Made by a program: the position numbers and the translations under genes
Source: UBA7662 sp943369355
GTDB taxonomy: Bacteria > Bacteroidota > Bacteroidia > UBA7662
DNA: 64,000 bases
Reading direction: 5' to 3'
Assembly (NCBI GenBank): GCA_943369355.1
Contig: CALRMX020000003.1
Location: forward strand, 326,126-390,125
The notes under the pieces: model-generated
What the model saw: the letters and a program-made list of their open reading frames with translations, nothing else
What the model was told of the DNA's origin: nothing
The model's database searches: none
In this document: positions 8,355 to 17,515 of the stretch, in pieces
Numbering within the stretch: the stretch's first letter is position 1
Layout of the letters: the number at the start of each line of letters is the position of its first letter

Positions 8355-11339
8355 TTAAAAGTTAAGATTTACGTTGAGGGTATACACTCTTGCTCTTGGG
8401 TAAATATTATTATCGCGCCCTTCAATCACTTCGGGGTCTAGACCTGAATATGAAGAGATAACGAAAGCATTTTGAACAGCAGCTGAAACCCTTACCTTGA
8501 ACAAGTTGTTCATCACGCTACCGAAATTGTACCCCACATAAATGTTATCCATACGGATAAAATTGGCTTTTTGTACGTAGTAGTCAGAAAGGTATTGTGG
8601 GTTTCTAAATTTTGTTTCGTTATAGCTCTCGGTTACGTTGGCCAAGTAGCCTCTGGCTCCTCCTACGTTGAAGAAGTTACCATATTGCGATTCTACGTTA
8701 TTGTAAACGTAACGGCCAAACTCGCCGCGTAAAGAGAATCCTGCACTCCATTTGCCGTGACGCACATTACCGTAGAAAGACGCGAAAGTGGTCGGAATGG
8801 CTCCACCTTTACGGATTAAATCGCGGTTATTGATTAAACCGTCTCCATTTTGGTCTTTGTACTTGCCTTCCAATGGCTTACCACTTTCGTCATACAACTG
8901 CTCGTAAACGAAAAAGCTAAAAACCGGAGACCCAATAGAATGGACTTGAATTGTATTTCCAACTCCACCTCCTATGCCCCCAACCAAAACACCAACATAA
9001 TTCGGGTCGTCGCTAAGTAAAAGCTCTGTTATTTCGTTCTTGTTGTATGAGAAGTTTCCACCGAGTTCCAAATTAGTTTTTTTGTTGTCGATGAGTACAA
9101 CATTCGCAACTACTTCAACACCGGTATTAAGCATACTGCCCACGTTTGTGGTCAGAAAATTAGAGAAATTCGTTCCGCCGGGGATGGGCACTTCATTGAT
9201 AAGGTCTTTGGTAGATTTCCGATACACGTCGATGGTACCGTATAATCGATTATTAAAGAAGCCATAATCAAATCCAAAGTTCAAACTCGCAGTTTCTTCC
9301 CATTTGATATTGATGTCGTAGGCAGCAGGACGAAGCAAATAATAAAACTGATTGCCAAATTGATATTGAGCTGTTTGTGTGCTTTGGCCATAATTGGCGA
9401 TATATGGGTAGTCGTTACCAACAATATCCTGCTGACCGGTAACACCCCAACCAAAACGCATCTTCAAATTCGAAAGCGATTCAAAGCGTTGGAAAAACCG
9501 TTCGTCACTCATCCTCCAAGCTAAGGCAACCGATGGGAAATAACCCCAACGATTGTCTGGACTAAAGCGACTCGAACCGTCGGCACGCATGGTTGCTGTG
9601 AGCAAATACTTACCTCTAAAACTGTAATTCAATCGCGAATAAAAAGACATGAGCGCATTTTCAGAAAAATCCTCAAAAGGAGCAGCAGGCGTTATTGTGT
9701 CCCCACGCTGATTTAAGTCCGGTTGCGCAGGGCTTTGGCGATTGAAATATTGAAAGCTGTAGCCACCTGTCAAATCAAATTTGCTATTGATGCTTTTTAG
9801 CTCTCTGCCATAATTGAAATAGGCATCGAATACTTGGTTGATACGGGTTTGTTCATATTGGTTATTCACCCCTTGACGAAGGAACGCACCAGCAGAATTA
9901 GAATCCACCACTATAGTACCCGACCCTTTCATATAATCGGTACCTACGTTCACGAACAAGTGTAATTCTGGCAGACCATGCACTTTATAATCGAATAAAG
10001 CATTTCCGATAAAGCGATTCACGGAACTATTGTCTTGTCGTTGTTCGAGCAACCCTACTGGGTTGCGTGGAGCCAAAAGGTTAGGGCGACCATTGGGTTG
10101 GCGGTATTCGAAAAATCCGTTATACCGGGTAGAAGTATCTACTTTGATGGGCTTGGTCGGGTCAAAAATAACAGCAGAGCCTATGGCACCAACATCAGCG
10201 AACCTGTTTGTTGTATTGCTGTATTTCGCATTGATATCCACCTTGATATGGTTATTGAGGAAACTAGGTGTGGCTCTTAATGAAATGCCTTTCCTGTCTA
10301 ACTGACCTGTTCTAAGTATACCATCTTCTCTGTAATACTCCAAACCTAAACGGTAAGGCAAACTTTTGATACCCCCTGAAACTGAAAGGTTATTGTCGGT
10401 TGTAAAGCCCAATCGAAAAACTTCATCCTGCCAATTGGTATTACCATCGGTGAGCAGGTTCTTTTGAGCAGTAGTTCCTGAGTCATTTACGAGTTGGCGG
10501 AATGCATCGGCACTCAGCACAGGTACAGTTCTCGTGAGTTGTTTTACCCCATTGGTGGTCGAAAACTCCACATTAATTTTACTACCTGCCGTTCCTTGTT
10601 TAGTGGTGATGATGATTACTCCATTCGCAGCTCTTGAACCATAAATGGCCGCTGCAGAGGCATCTTTTAGGACGGTGAACGATTCAATATCGTCGGGATT
10701 GATCAACGAAAGTGGGTTTGGAGAACCAGCAATTCCTTGACCTTCAACAGGAACCCCGTCGATTACAATGAGTGGATCATTGCTCGCTCGGATAGAAGTT
10801 CCGCCTCGAACACGAATCGTGCTTCCAGCACCCGGCGCTCCGCTGTTCGAAGTGATCTGAACCCCAGCAACTTTTCCTACTACCATTTGTTCGGGAGTGG
10901 CAAAGTTACCTTGCTGGAACGATTTGGGCTGAATGGCAACTACCGATCCCGTGAGGTCTCTCGATTGTGTAACACCATAACCTACTACTACTACTTCGTC
11001 CTTCAGCATCATGGCATTGTCTTCCATTTGCTGGTCCACTTTCAAAGTCTGTCCTGCCTTCACGTCGACTTGAAGTTCGATTTGTTTGAATCCCAAAAAG
11101 CTGAATACAAGGGTGTAACTGCCCGGTTTTACTTTAGGAATATTGTAAAATCCACCAGCATCGGTTGAGCTACCGATGGTTGTTCCTTTGATAGATACGG
11201 CTGCTCCCGGAAGAGCGGCTCCTTTCGCATCGGTTACCTTACCGGTAATGGATCCTGTTTGGGCGAGCGCCAAAAAGGGCACGACCCAAAATAACAAGGG
11301 CAATAAAATACCCCTGATAAATCTGCTGTCTTTTTTCAT
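8355..11339 (-). CDS. susC: SusC/RagA-family TonB-linked outer membrane transporter
   Basis: 994-residue outer membrane beta-barrel that imports oligosaccharides with SusD, driven by TonB. Signal peptide 1-26 (ends LALA). Residues ~30-105 are a carboxypeptidase regulatory-like domain (GSITGKVTDAKGAALPGAAV). The plug domain follows, with the DEVVVVGYG TonB-box-like segment near 113-121 and the SusC signatures GTSIRASNDPLIVIDGVPV and KDASAAAIYGSRAANGVIII. The remaining ~730 residues are barrel strands ending in VNLNF, with a terminal aromatic residue. It has no N-terminal anti-sigma-interacting (STN) domain, so control is probably not through an ECF sigma/anti-sigma pair. Length is normal for the family. 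Confidence 0.96.
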   Translation of the reverse strand: MKKDSRFIRGILLPLLFWVVPFLALAQTGSITGKVTDAKGAALPGAAVSIKGTTIGSSTDAGGFYNIPKVKPGSYTLVFSFLGFKQIELQVDVKAGQTLKVDQQMEDNAMMLKDEVVVVGYGVTQSRDLTGSVVAIQPKSFQQGNFATPEQMVVGKVAGVQITSNSGAPGAGSTIRVRGGTSIRASNDPLIVIDGVPVEGQGIAGSPNPLSLINPDDIESFTVLKDASAAAIYGSRAANGVIIITTKQGTAGSKINVEFSTTNGVKQLTRTVPVLSADAFRQLVNDSGTTAQKNLLTDGNTNWQDEVFRLGFTTDNNLSVSGGIKSLPYRLGLEYYREDGILRTGQLDRKGISLRATPSFLNNHIKVDINAKYSNTTNRFADVGAIGSAVIFDPTKPIKVDTSTRYNGFFEYRQPNGRPNLLAPRNPVGLLEQRQDNSSVNRFIGNALFDYKVHGLPELHLFVNVGTDYMKGSGTIVVDSNSAGAFLRQGVNNQYEQTRINQVFDAYFNYGRELKSINSKFDLTGGYSFQYFNRQSPAQPDLNQRGDTITPAAPFEDFSENALMSFYSRLNYSFRGKYLLTATMRADGSSRFSPDNRWGYFPSVALAWRMSDERFFQRFESLSNLKMRFGWGVTGQQDIVGNDYPYIANYGQSTQTAQYQFGNQFYYLLRPAAYDINIKWEETASLNFGFDYGFFNNRLYGTIDVYRKSTKDLINEVPIPGGTNFSNFLTTNVGSMLNTGVEVVANVVLIDNKKTNLELGGNFSYNKNEITELLLSDDPNYVGVLVGGIGGGVGNTIQVHSIGSPVFSFFVYEQLYDESGKPLEGKYKDQNGDGLINNRDLIRKGGAIPTTFASFYGNVRHGKWSAGFSLRGEFGRYVYNNVESQYGNFFNVGGARGYLANVTESYNETKFRNPQYLSDYYVQKANFIRMDNIYVGYNFGSVMNNLFKVRVSAAVQNAFVISSYSGLDPEVIEGRDNNIYPRARVYTLNVNLNF

Positions 11340-11396
11340 ATTATCGGTTTAACATTTGGATGGTGTTGTCCGGCTTACGGACTTATTCTCAGATTT

Positions 11397-11404
11397 CAAA
11401 TGTA
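11397..11404 (-). promoter_or_regulatory. possible -7 element for the susC-susD operon
   Basis: Read leftward, TACATTTG matches the Bacteroidota -7 consensus TAnnTTTG exactly and lies 57 bp before the susC ATG. No TTTG sits at the expected distance upstream, so this is a weak call. A small hairpin (GTCCG/CGGAC, 11368-11382) would lie in the leader. Confidence 0.3.
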
Positions 11405-11517
11405 AAAACCTTATTCAAATTAGCCGCAGATAAACACAACTTTATTAGAAAATTACCTCTTTATCTAAAACTATTGCTCAAAATGATGGATTTAATCTGT
11501 TTTTTTAGTTTATTGCA

Positions 11518-11529
11518 GATTATATAATC
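11518..11529. promoter_or_regulatory. 12-bp palindrome in the divergent susC / amylase control region
   Basis: GATTATATAATC is a perfect palindrome located 25 bp before the amylase start and 179 bp before the susC start. Its symmetry and place fit an operator for a dimeric regulator of the locus, but it is AT-rich and could be chance. No regulator gene for the locus is in the window. Confidence 0.25.
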
Positions 11530-11554
11530 GGCTATTTTTCGAATATAACAAATT

Positions 11555-14374
11555 ATGAAAACACAAAGGTTTCTCTCCCCTTTGCGGCTCTGGCTGCTTG
11601 CTTTTGGCGTATTACTCCATTTTACCTCAACTGCCCAGGTGGTGACTAGCAATCCACTGTTCCCTACCGACCAAGACTCCGTAGTAATACTGTTCAATGC
11701 CAGAGAAGGCAACGGCGCTCTTGCAGGTGTTACTCCACCCATTTATGCGCATACAGGAGTTATTACGCAAGCAAGCACTTCACCCAGCGACTGGCGCAAC
11801 GTACAGGGCACCTGGGGGGTAGCTTTCCCTAAAACCTTGATGACGCCTCTTGGGAACGATTTGTATGAAATACGTATGCGTATTCGCAACTTTTACGGCG
11901 TTCCAGCGGCTGATACTATTGAACAGCTGGCTTTTGTGTTTCGCAATACCAACGGCTCAATCGTAGGTAGAGCAGCCAACGGGGGAGATATTTATTTGCC
12001 CATTTATCTACCCAATCAGCTGAATGCGAGGATTTTCCGACCAGATGCCGACATACGAATACTTAAAGCAGGCGACAGCATTTCTTTTTTTGGAGCTGCT
12101 TCACAGAGCTGTTCATTGAGCGTGCGCGTGAACGGCAACCTTGCTGCACAAACGATTAACGACAGCCTATTAACCACCTTGAACTTCCCAACCAATGGTG
12201 TGTACAGTGTGGTATTTACTGCAAATAATGGCAGCGCTCAAGTATTGGATTCCTTTCGGGTGGTTGTAACCAACCCTGCGGCATTTGTCGCCAAACCGGC
12301 TGGCACTCCCGATGGTATCAGCTATCCCAACGATTCTACCGTTCGTCTGTCGATTTATGCCCCCTTCAAGGAGCAATTTTTCGTAATAGGCGACTTCAAT
12401 GATTGGCTACCTCACCCCAACTACCTGATGAATCGAACACCAGATAGTCTGGGATTTTGGATACAAATCAATGGCCTAACCCCTGGGCGTGAATATGCTT
12501 TCCAGTATCTCGTAGATGGGAATTTACGCATTGCAGAACCTTTAGCCGAAAAAGTTCTCGACCCCTGGAACGATGGCTTTATCACATCTACGACCTACCC
12601 AAACTTAATGCCCTACCCAAGCGGGAAAACTTCGGGAATAGTGAGTGTGCTGCAAACTGCAAAACCTGCCTATCAATGGGCTACGAACAATTTTCAACGA
12701 CCCGATTACCGCAAGCTGGTAACTTATGAATTATTGGTACGCGACTTCGTTAGTGACCGACGCTACAAAACCATCGTCGATTCGATGGGCTATTTCCGCC
12801 GTTTAGGCATCAATTGTATTGAGATTATGCCCATCATGGAGTTTGAAGGCAACGACAGCTGGGGCTACAATCCAAGTTTTTATTTGGCACCCGACAAAGC
12901 GTACGGTACCGACTACAATTTGAAGGAATTTATCGATAGTTGCCACGCCAACGGCATAGCTGTAGTATTAGATATGGTACTCAACCATGCCTTTGGTCAG
13001 TCGCCACTCGTTCAGTTGTGGTGGGATGGCGCTAACAATCGTCCAGCGGCCAATAGCCCTTACTTCAACCCAATAGCCAAGCACGATTTTAATGTAGGCT
13101 ACGATTTTAACCATGATTCACCTGCCACGCGTCTGTTATTTAAGCGTGTTGTTCGTCACTGGCTACAGGAATATCGTTTCGACGGGTTCCGTTTCGATCT
13201 ATCGAAAGGCTTCACCCAGAAAAACACTTTGGGGAATACGAATGCCTGGGGTCAATACGACTCGAGCCGCGTAGCTCTTTGGAAGATGTACCACGATACG
13301 TTACAGGCCATTTCGCCAGGATCCTACACCATTTTGGAGCATTTCGCCGATAATACTGAGGAGCGCGAACTCGCCAATTACGGGCTTATGTTCTGGGGTA
13401 ATATCAATCACGACTTTAGCAATGCCTCTATGGGTTTGCCCAATAGTTCCAATTTTAGCTGGGCGAGCCATAAAAATCGCACGTGGAATTCTCCCAGATT
13501 GATGGCGTATGCCGAAAGCCACGATGAAGAACGCATGATGTACCGCAACCTTACCTCGGGCAATCAAAATGCCGCTTACAGCACGCGACGCATCGAAACG
13601 GCTTTAGAACGTATGGAACAAACTGCTGTTTTCCTTTTGTCGATTCCAGGACCCAAGATGATTTGGCAGTTTGGCGAGTTGGGCTACGATTTTAGTATCA
13701 ATCGCTGTCCGAATGGCACGATTAACAGCGGCTGCCGTACCGATGCCAAGCCTGTACGCTGGGATTATTTCGTAAACCCCGAACGCAAGATGTTATTCAA
13801 CATCTACGCCGCGATGATTAAGCTTAAAACTAGTGAGCCAGCCTTCAGTACCGATACCTTTTTTGTGAATGCTTTAGGAGCAGTGAAGTGGATTCGTTTG
13901 AATCATTCCGACATGAATGTAACCGTGTTAGGTAATTTCGATATTGTTCCAACCAACAGTGTAGTAACATTTAGCAGCTTAGGGAAATGGTACGAATATT
14001 TTACTGGCGACAGCATTGAAGTAATCAGCAACACCTTCAATATGGCGCTGCAACCAGGCGAGTACCGACTATATACTAGTCGTCGATTGGCTGCCCCCGA
14101 CTTATCAGTGAGCGTACCTCCTGTGGATCAAGCTGAGCGTGGAAATTTGAAAGTTTTCCCTAACCCAGCCGATGAGCTGCTATTTATCGATACGCAAGCC
14201 GACAAAATACGGATATACGACCAACAAGGCAGAATGGTACGGCAACTAGATAGCGATAGAAGTAGCGTGAGTCAAAGCTGGGATCTCAAAAACCAACAAG
14301 GTGCCAGAGTTGCCTCAGGATTGTATTTGCTAAGGACCAGCAGTGGTCAGTTTGCTAAAATCATTGTAAAATAA
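11555..14374 (+). CDS. T9SS-exported multidomain GH13 alpha-amylase
   Basis: 939-residue secreted alpha-glucan hydrolase. Order: signal peptide 1-27; beta-sandwich ~30-155 resembling the small T9SS protein at 3149; Ig-like segment ~155-240; CBM48-like domain ~255-345 (RLSIYAPFKEQFFVIGDFND); GH13 barrel ~385-760 with LDMVLNHAFG, the nucleophile Asp in FDGFRFDLSKG, acid/base Glu in TILEHFADN and Asp in AESHDEERM; beta domain; T9SS type A tail from ~860 (VFPNPADELLFID ... GLYLLRTSSG). All catalytic residues are intact. CBM48 plus this barrel is usual in branched-glucan enzymes such as glycogen branching or debranching types, so activity on branched starch is plausible. It diverges from susC and probably acts on the cell surface before SusCD import. 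Confidence 0.92.
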   Translation: MKTQRFLSPLRLWLLAFGVLLHFTSTAQVVTSNPLFPTDQDSVVILFNAREGNGALAGVTPPIYAHTGVITQASTSPSDWRNVQGTWGVAFPKTLMTPLGNDLYEIRMRIRNFYGVPAADTIEQLAFVFRNTNGSIVGRAANGGDIYLPIYLPNQLNARIFRPDADIRILKAGDSISFFGAASQSCSLSVRVNGNLAAQTINDSLLTTLNFPTNGVYSVVFTANNGSAQVLDSFRVVVTNPAAFVAKPAGTPDGISYPNDSTVRLSIYAPFKEQFFVIGDFNDWLPHPNYLMNRTPDSLGFWIQINGLTPGREYAFQYLVDGNLRIAEPLAEKVLDPWNDGFITSTTYPNLMPYPSGKTSGIVSVLQTAKPAYQWATNNFQRPDYRKLVTYELLVRDFVSDRRYKTIVDSMGYFRRLGINCIEIMPIMEFEGNDSWGYNPSFYLAPDKAYGTDYNLKEFIDSCHANGIAVVLDMVLNHAFGQSPLVQLWWDGANNRPAANSPYFNPIAKHDFNVGYDFNHDSPATRLLFKRVVRHWLQEYRFDGFRFDLSKGFTQKNTLGNTNAWGQYDSSRVALWKMYHDTLQAISPGSYTILEHFADNTEERELANYGLMFWGNINHDFSNASMGLPNSSNFSWASHKNRTWNSPRLMAYAESHDEERMMYRNLTSGNQNAAYSTRRIETALERMEQTAVFLLSIPGPKMIWQFGELGYDFSINRCPNGTINSGCRTDAKPVRWDYFVNPERKMLFNIYAAMIKLKTSEPAFSTDTFFVNALGAVKWIRLNHSDMNVTVLGNFDIVPTNSVVTFSSLGKWYEYFTGDSIEVISNTFNMALQPGEYRLYTSRRLAAPDLSVSVPPVDQAERGNLKVFPNPADELLFIDTQADKIRIYDQQGRMVRQLDSDRSSVSQSWDLKNQQGARVASGLYLLRTSSGQFAKIIVK

Positions 14375-14422
14375 TGCTGGGGAGCACCTAAAATTTCGGA
14401 ATTTTGACCTAAACACAAGCGT

Positions 14423-15013
14423 ATGTTTGAAGGTCAAGATCCACAGCTGGTAAGCTGGGTGCTCATTCCCATAGTCATCTTTTTTTCGAGGGTTGCCGAT
14501 GTAACCATAGGCACTTTAAGAATCGTCTTTGTATCGAAAGGCTGGAAGCGGGTTGCCCCGCTTCTTGGCTTTTTTGAGGTACTGATTTGGATCGTGGCCA
14601 TGAGTCAAATTTTGAAATATGCCAACAACTGGCCTAGCTATCTGGCTTGGGCAGGAGGTTTTGCTGTTGGCAATTACATTGGTTTATGGATTGAAGAGCA
14701 GCTGGCCATAGGCAATCTTCTCATGCGCGTGATAACGCCTAAACCTGCCCTCGAATTGGTTCAATTACTCCGAGAAGCAGGATTTGGTGTAACGCGGGTC
14801 GATGCCCAAGGTGCACAAGGCGACGTTAACCTTATTTTTACACTTGTACAAAGACGCGACCTGCCGGAGGCTATTCGTATCGTCCAGAACTTTCATCCTC
14901 AGGCATTTTACACAGTAGAAGACGTGCGCTACACAAGCGACAAGGTATTTTCTCCACGACCCAATTCTAAAAGAACAGTGTTCGGCTTAGGCGGGGTACG
15001 CGTTGGGAAATAA
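14423..15013 (+). CDS. UPF0316/DUF2179 family membrane protein
   Basis: 196-residue inner membrane protein. Hydrophobic segments lie at about 9-29, 43-65 and 72-93, with the conserved motif RVADVTIGTLRIVFVSKG near 24-41 and the tail of the membrane part reading GNYIGLWIEEQLA. The C-terminal ~95 residues form a soluble DUF2179-like domain (GFGVTRVDAQGAQGDVNLIF, then VQRRDLPEAI). Family function is unknown; DUF2179 domains are thought to bind small ligands or nucleotides. It begins 48 bp after the amylase and may share its transcript, but no functional link is evident. The hairpin after its stop also serves the tRNA on the other strand. Confidence 0.85.
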   Translation: MFEGQDPQLVSWVLIPIVIFFSRVADVTIGTLRIVFVSKGWKRVAPLLGFFEVLIWIVAMSQILKYANNWPSYLAWAGGFAVGNYIGLWIEEQLAIGNLLMRVITPKPALELVQLLREAGFGVTRVDAQGAQGDVNLIFTLVQRRDLPEAIRIVQNFHPQAFYTVEDVRYTSDKVFSPRPNSKRTVFGLGGVRVGK

Positions 15014-15015
15014 AA

Positions 15016-15036
15016 AACCCCGCACTGGGCGGGGTT
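15016..15036 (-). terminator. terminator of tRNA-Phe, also usable by the UPF0316 gene
   Basis: Stem AACCCCGC (15016-15023), loop ACTGG, stem GCGGGGTT (15029-15036). Leftward it is followed by a T-rich run (TTTTATTT), giving a good intrinsic terminator 2 bp after the tRNA 3' end. Rightward it lies just after the UPF0316 stop but has no T run. Confidence 0.85.
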
Positions 15037-15038
15037 AG

Positions 15039-15111
15039 TGGTGATAGCCGGATTCGAACCAGCGACACACGGATTTTCAGTCCGATGCTCTACCAGCTGA
15101 GCTATATCACC
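15039..15111 (-). tRNA. tRNA-Phe (GAA)
   Basis: 73-nt cloverleaf read on the minus strand. Acceptor stem GGTGATA pairs with TATCACC, discriminator A at 15039. D arm AGCTCAGCTGGTAGAGC, anticodon stem-loop GGACTGAAAATCC with anticodon GAA, and T arm with GGTTCGAATCC are all in place. CCA is not encoded. The gene stands alone, followed at once by a terminator. Confidence 0.97.
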
Positions 15112-15246
15112 GTTGGAATGGAGTGCGAAGATAAGTCCCTCGGTTTGATTTTTCCAATAGAGACAGGATTTTTTATTCTGCTTTTTTCTATGCGCGCATA
15201 TAATGATTCTAAATAAGCATTCCTTTCGATTTCAAGCCCTCGAAAC

Positions 15247-15278
15247 TTGAACTAATGCTGCTTGTTAGCTTATTTTGG
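15247..15278 (+). promoter_or_regulatory. possible promoter for the Fe-S oxidoreductase operon
   Basis: TTG at 15247-15249 and, 21 bp later, TATTTTGG at 15271-15278, near the TAnnTTTG consensus. This overlaps the only upstream alternative start (TTG at 15275), so it supports the ATG at 15299 as the true start. Confidence 0.4.
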
Positions 15279-15298
15279 ATAATTCTAAACAACGCAGC

Positions 15299-16618
15299 AT
15301 GCTGAGTTCAATTGTATTTGTCATCATTTCTGCTGTCGCAATTGGCTTTTTTGCCCGAACTGTGGGTAAAATCCGTAGGAATATCCTTCTCGGACAGCCA
15401 CTTGACCGCACCGACAATCCATCCCAACGCTGGGCCATGATGGGCCGGGTAGCGCTTGGGCAATCCAAAATGGTTACCCGTCCTGTAGCGGGTTTCTTCC
15501 ACATTCTTATTTATGTAGGCTTTGTGCTTATCAACCTCGAAGTGCTCGAAATTGTGCTCGACGGTGTTTTGGGCACACATCGGTTATTCAAGCCTATTTT
15601 GGGAAATTTTTACTACTTCTTAATCAGCTTCTTCGAAGTACTAGGAGTTTTGGTGATGCTCGCTTGCGTTGTTTTTTTGTGGCGTAGAAACGTAAATCCC
15701 GTTGCTCGCTTCAAAGGTCCTGAGCTCACGGGATGGCCACGACTCGATGCGAATCTTATTCTCATCATTGAGTTGGTGCTGATGTCGGCTCTCTTGCTCA
15801 TGAACACAGCCGAGGCCAATATGCCCGAACAAGGTGGATACTTGGTGAGCAATGCGCTGGCCTTTATGTTCGCTGGTTTATCGGCAGAAAGTTTGCACCT
15901 CATCGAAAGAAGCTGCTGGTGGCTACACATCGTGGGAATCTTTGCCTTTTTGAATTACCTGCCCTATTCCAAGCACTTTCATATCCTCATGGCATTTCCC
16001 AATACATGGTATGCGCAACTCGAACCAGCAGGTCAGCTTTCCAATATGGAAAGCGTAAAGAAGGAAGTTGAATTGATGCTCGACCCGAATGCCAACCCCT
16101 ATGCCGCTGCCGATCCCAATGCTGCGCCAGTACGGTTTGGTGCCAAAGATGTGCAAGATCTCCCTTGGAAAAGTTTGATGGATGCATACAGCTGTACCGA
16201 ATGTGGCCGCTGTACCAGCGTTTGCCCAGCCAATCAAACAGGTAAGTTATTATCGCCACGAAAAGTAATGATGGATACCCGCGACCGCTTAGAAGAAGTG
16301 GGTAAAAACATCGATAAAAATGGGTCCTTCGTAGATGATGGCAAATCGCTGTTAGGCGATTACATCACTTCGGAAGAGGTGCTCGCTTGTACTACCTGTA
16401 ACGCTTGCGTAGAAGCTTGCCCCGTACTCATCAACCCGGTTACCATACTCACCGAACTGCGTCGTTACCAAGCCATGGAAGCCTCAGAGCTACCATCCGA
16501 ATGGGCATTGATGTTTGGTAATATCGAAAACAACGGCGCCCCATGGCAATTCCCAGCTGCCGACCGTCTGAGTTGGGCAGAAAACATTGAAGTAAAATCC
16601 TCAAACCAACAAGCATGA
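15299..16618 (+). CDS. membrane-bound 4Fe-4S oxidoreductase subunit
   Basis: 439-residue integral membrane iron-sulfur protein. The N-terminal ~235 residues hold about five membrane spans, beginning with LSSIVFVIISAVAIGFF and including GFFHILIYVGFVLINLEVL. The C-terminal part has two 4Fe-4S motifs, CTECGRCTSVCP and CTTCNACVEACP. This arrangement resembles the membrane and ferredoxin parts of HdrDE/glycerophosphate dehydrogenase-type electron carriers. The ATG at 15299 is preferred over the TTG at 15275 because homologues begin near the first membrane span and a promoter-like site overlaps the TTG. It overlaps the next gene by 4 bp (ATGA), so both subunits are probably made together. The physiological electron donor is not known; ETF is a candidate from related loci. 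Confidence 0.85.
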   Translation: MLSSIVFVIISAVAIGFFARTVGKIRRNILLGQPLDRTDNPSQRWAMMGRVALGQSKMVTRPVAGFFHILIYVGFVLINLEVLEIVLDGVLGTHRLFKPILGNFYYFLISFFEVLGVLVMLACVVFLWRRNVNPVARFKGPELTGWPRLDANLILIIELVLMSALLLMNTAEANMPEQGGYLVSNALAFMFAGLSAESLHLIERSCWWLHIVGIFAFLNYLPYSKHFHILMAFPNTWYAQLEPAGQLSNMESVKKEVELMLDPNANPYAAADPNAAPVRFGAKDVQDLPWKSLMDAYSCTECGRCTSVCPANQTGKLLSPRKVMMDTRDRLEEVGKNIDKNGSFVDDGKSLLGDYITSEEVLACTTCNACVEACPVLINPVTILTELRRYQAMEASELPSEWALMFGNIENNGAPWQFPAADRLSWAENIEVKSSNQQA

Positions 16619-17421
16619 GCAATAGTCGAGTATTACATGTACCTACCATGGCCGAAATGATGGCCAAAGGCGAATCGCCAGAATTGCTCTTTTGGGTTGG
16701 TTGTGCCGGGAGTTTCGACGACCGTGCCAAAAAAATTACACGCGCTGTTGCCACCATCTTAGATGCTGTTGGCATCCGTTTCGCCGTGCTTGGCACCGAA
16801 GAGAGTTGTACAGGCGACCCAGCCAAACGGGCTGGTAACGAGTTTCTGTTTCAGATGCAAGCCATGCAAAACATTCAGGTGATGAATATGTATGGAGTGA
16901 AAAAAATCGTGACCGCATGCCCGCACTGTTTCAATACCCTCAAAAACGAATACCCCGGTCTGGGAGGGAATTATGAAGTGGTACATCACGCCACCTTGCT
17001 TCAGCAACTGATTAATGAAGGCAGGCTTCGCGTGCAAGGAGGTGGTAGCTTCAAAGGCAAACGCATCGTTTTTCACGACAGCTGCTACTTGGGTAGGGCT
17101 AACGGCATTTATGAAGCTCCTCGCGAAGTGCTCGAACAGCTCGATGCCGAGCTGGTGGAAATGAAACGAAGTAAAGCCAATGGTCTTTGTTGTGGTGCTG
17201 GAGGCGCTCAGATGTTTAAAGAAGCCGAAAAAGGCAATAAAGAAGTAAACATCGAACGTATTGAAGATGCCATCGAACAAAAACCTTCGATTGTGGCCGC
17301 TGCTTGTCCGTTTTGTATGACCATGCTGAGTGACGGCATCAAACAAAAAGAGCGTGAAAGCGAGATTAAAGTGTACGACCTAGCCGAACTTATTGTTCAA
17401 GCCAACGGTTTAATGGACTAA
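16615..17421 (+). CDS. CCG-domain (Fe-S)-binding oxidoreductase subunit, HdrB/LldE-like
   Basis: 268-residue cytosolic subunit with two cysteine-rich CCG (DUF224) domains. The first includes WVGCAGSFDDRAKK, then EESCTGDPAKR and TACPHCFNTLKNEY; the second has FHDSCYLGR, GLCCGAGGAQMFK and AACPFCMTML. In HdrB and related proteins these cysteines bind noncubane or cubane clusters at the catalytic site. Start ATG at 16615 overlaps the stop of the membrane subunit, giving translational coupling. Together they form a membrane-anchored reductase probably feeding electrons between a soluble carrier and quinone. All expected cysteines appear present. Confidence 0.88.
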   Translation: MSNSRVLHVPTMAEMMAKGESPELLFWVGCAGSFDDRAKKITRAVATILDAVGIRFAVLGTEESCTGDPAKRAGNEFLFQMQAMQNIQVMNMYGVKKIVTACPHCFNTLKNEYPGLGGNYEVVHHATLLQQLINEGRLRVQGGGSFKGKRIVFHDSCYLGRANGIYEAPREVLEQLDAELVEMKRSKANGLCCGAGGAQMFKEAEKGNKEVNIERIEDAIEQKPSIVAAACPFCMTMLSDGIKQKERESEIKVYDLAELIVQANGLMD

Positions 17422-17515
17422 GGAATCAGAACTTTCGCAAAACTTTACAAAAAAGTGAAGCGACTGCTGCTCAAAGTTCCTTACGTTTTTCGATTATTGT
17501 TCAAGCATTTCGCCC

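Noticed and set aside
16759..17346. Open frame of 195 codons antisense to the CCG-domain oxidoreductase gene
   Set aside because: The plus strand carries intact CCG cysteine motifs; the opposite frame is Phe/His-rich and looks random.
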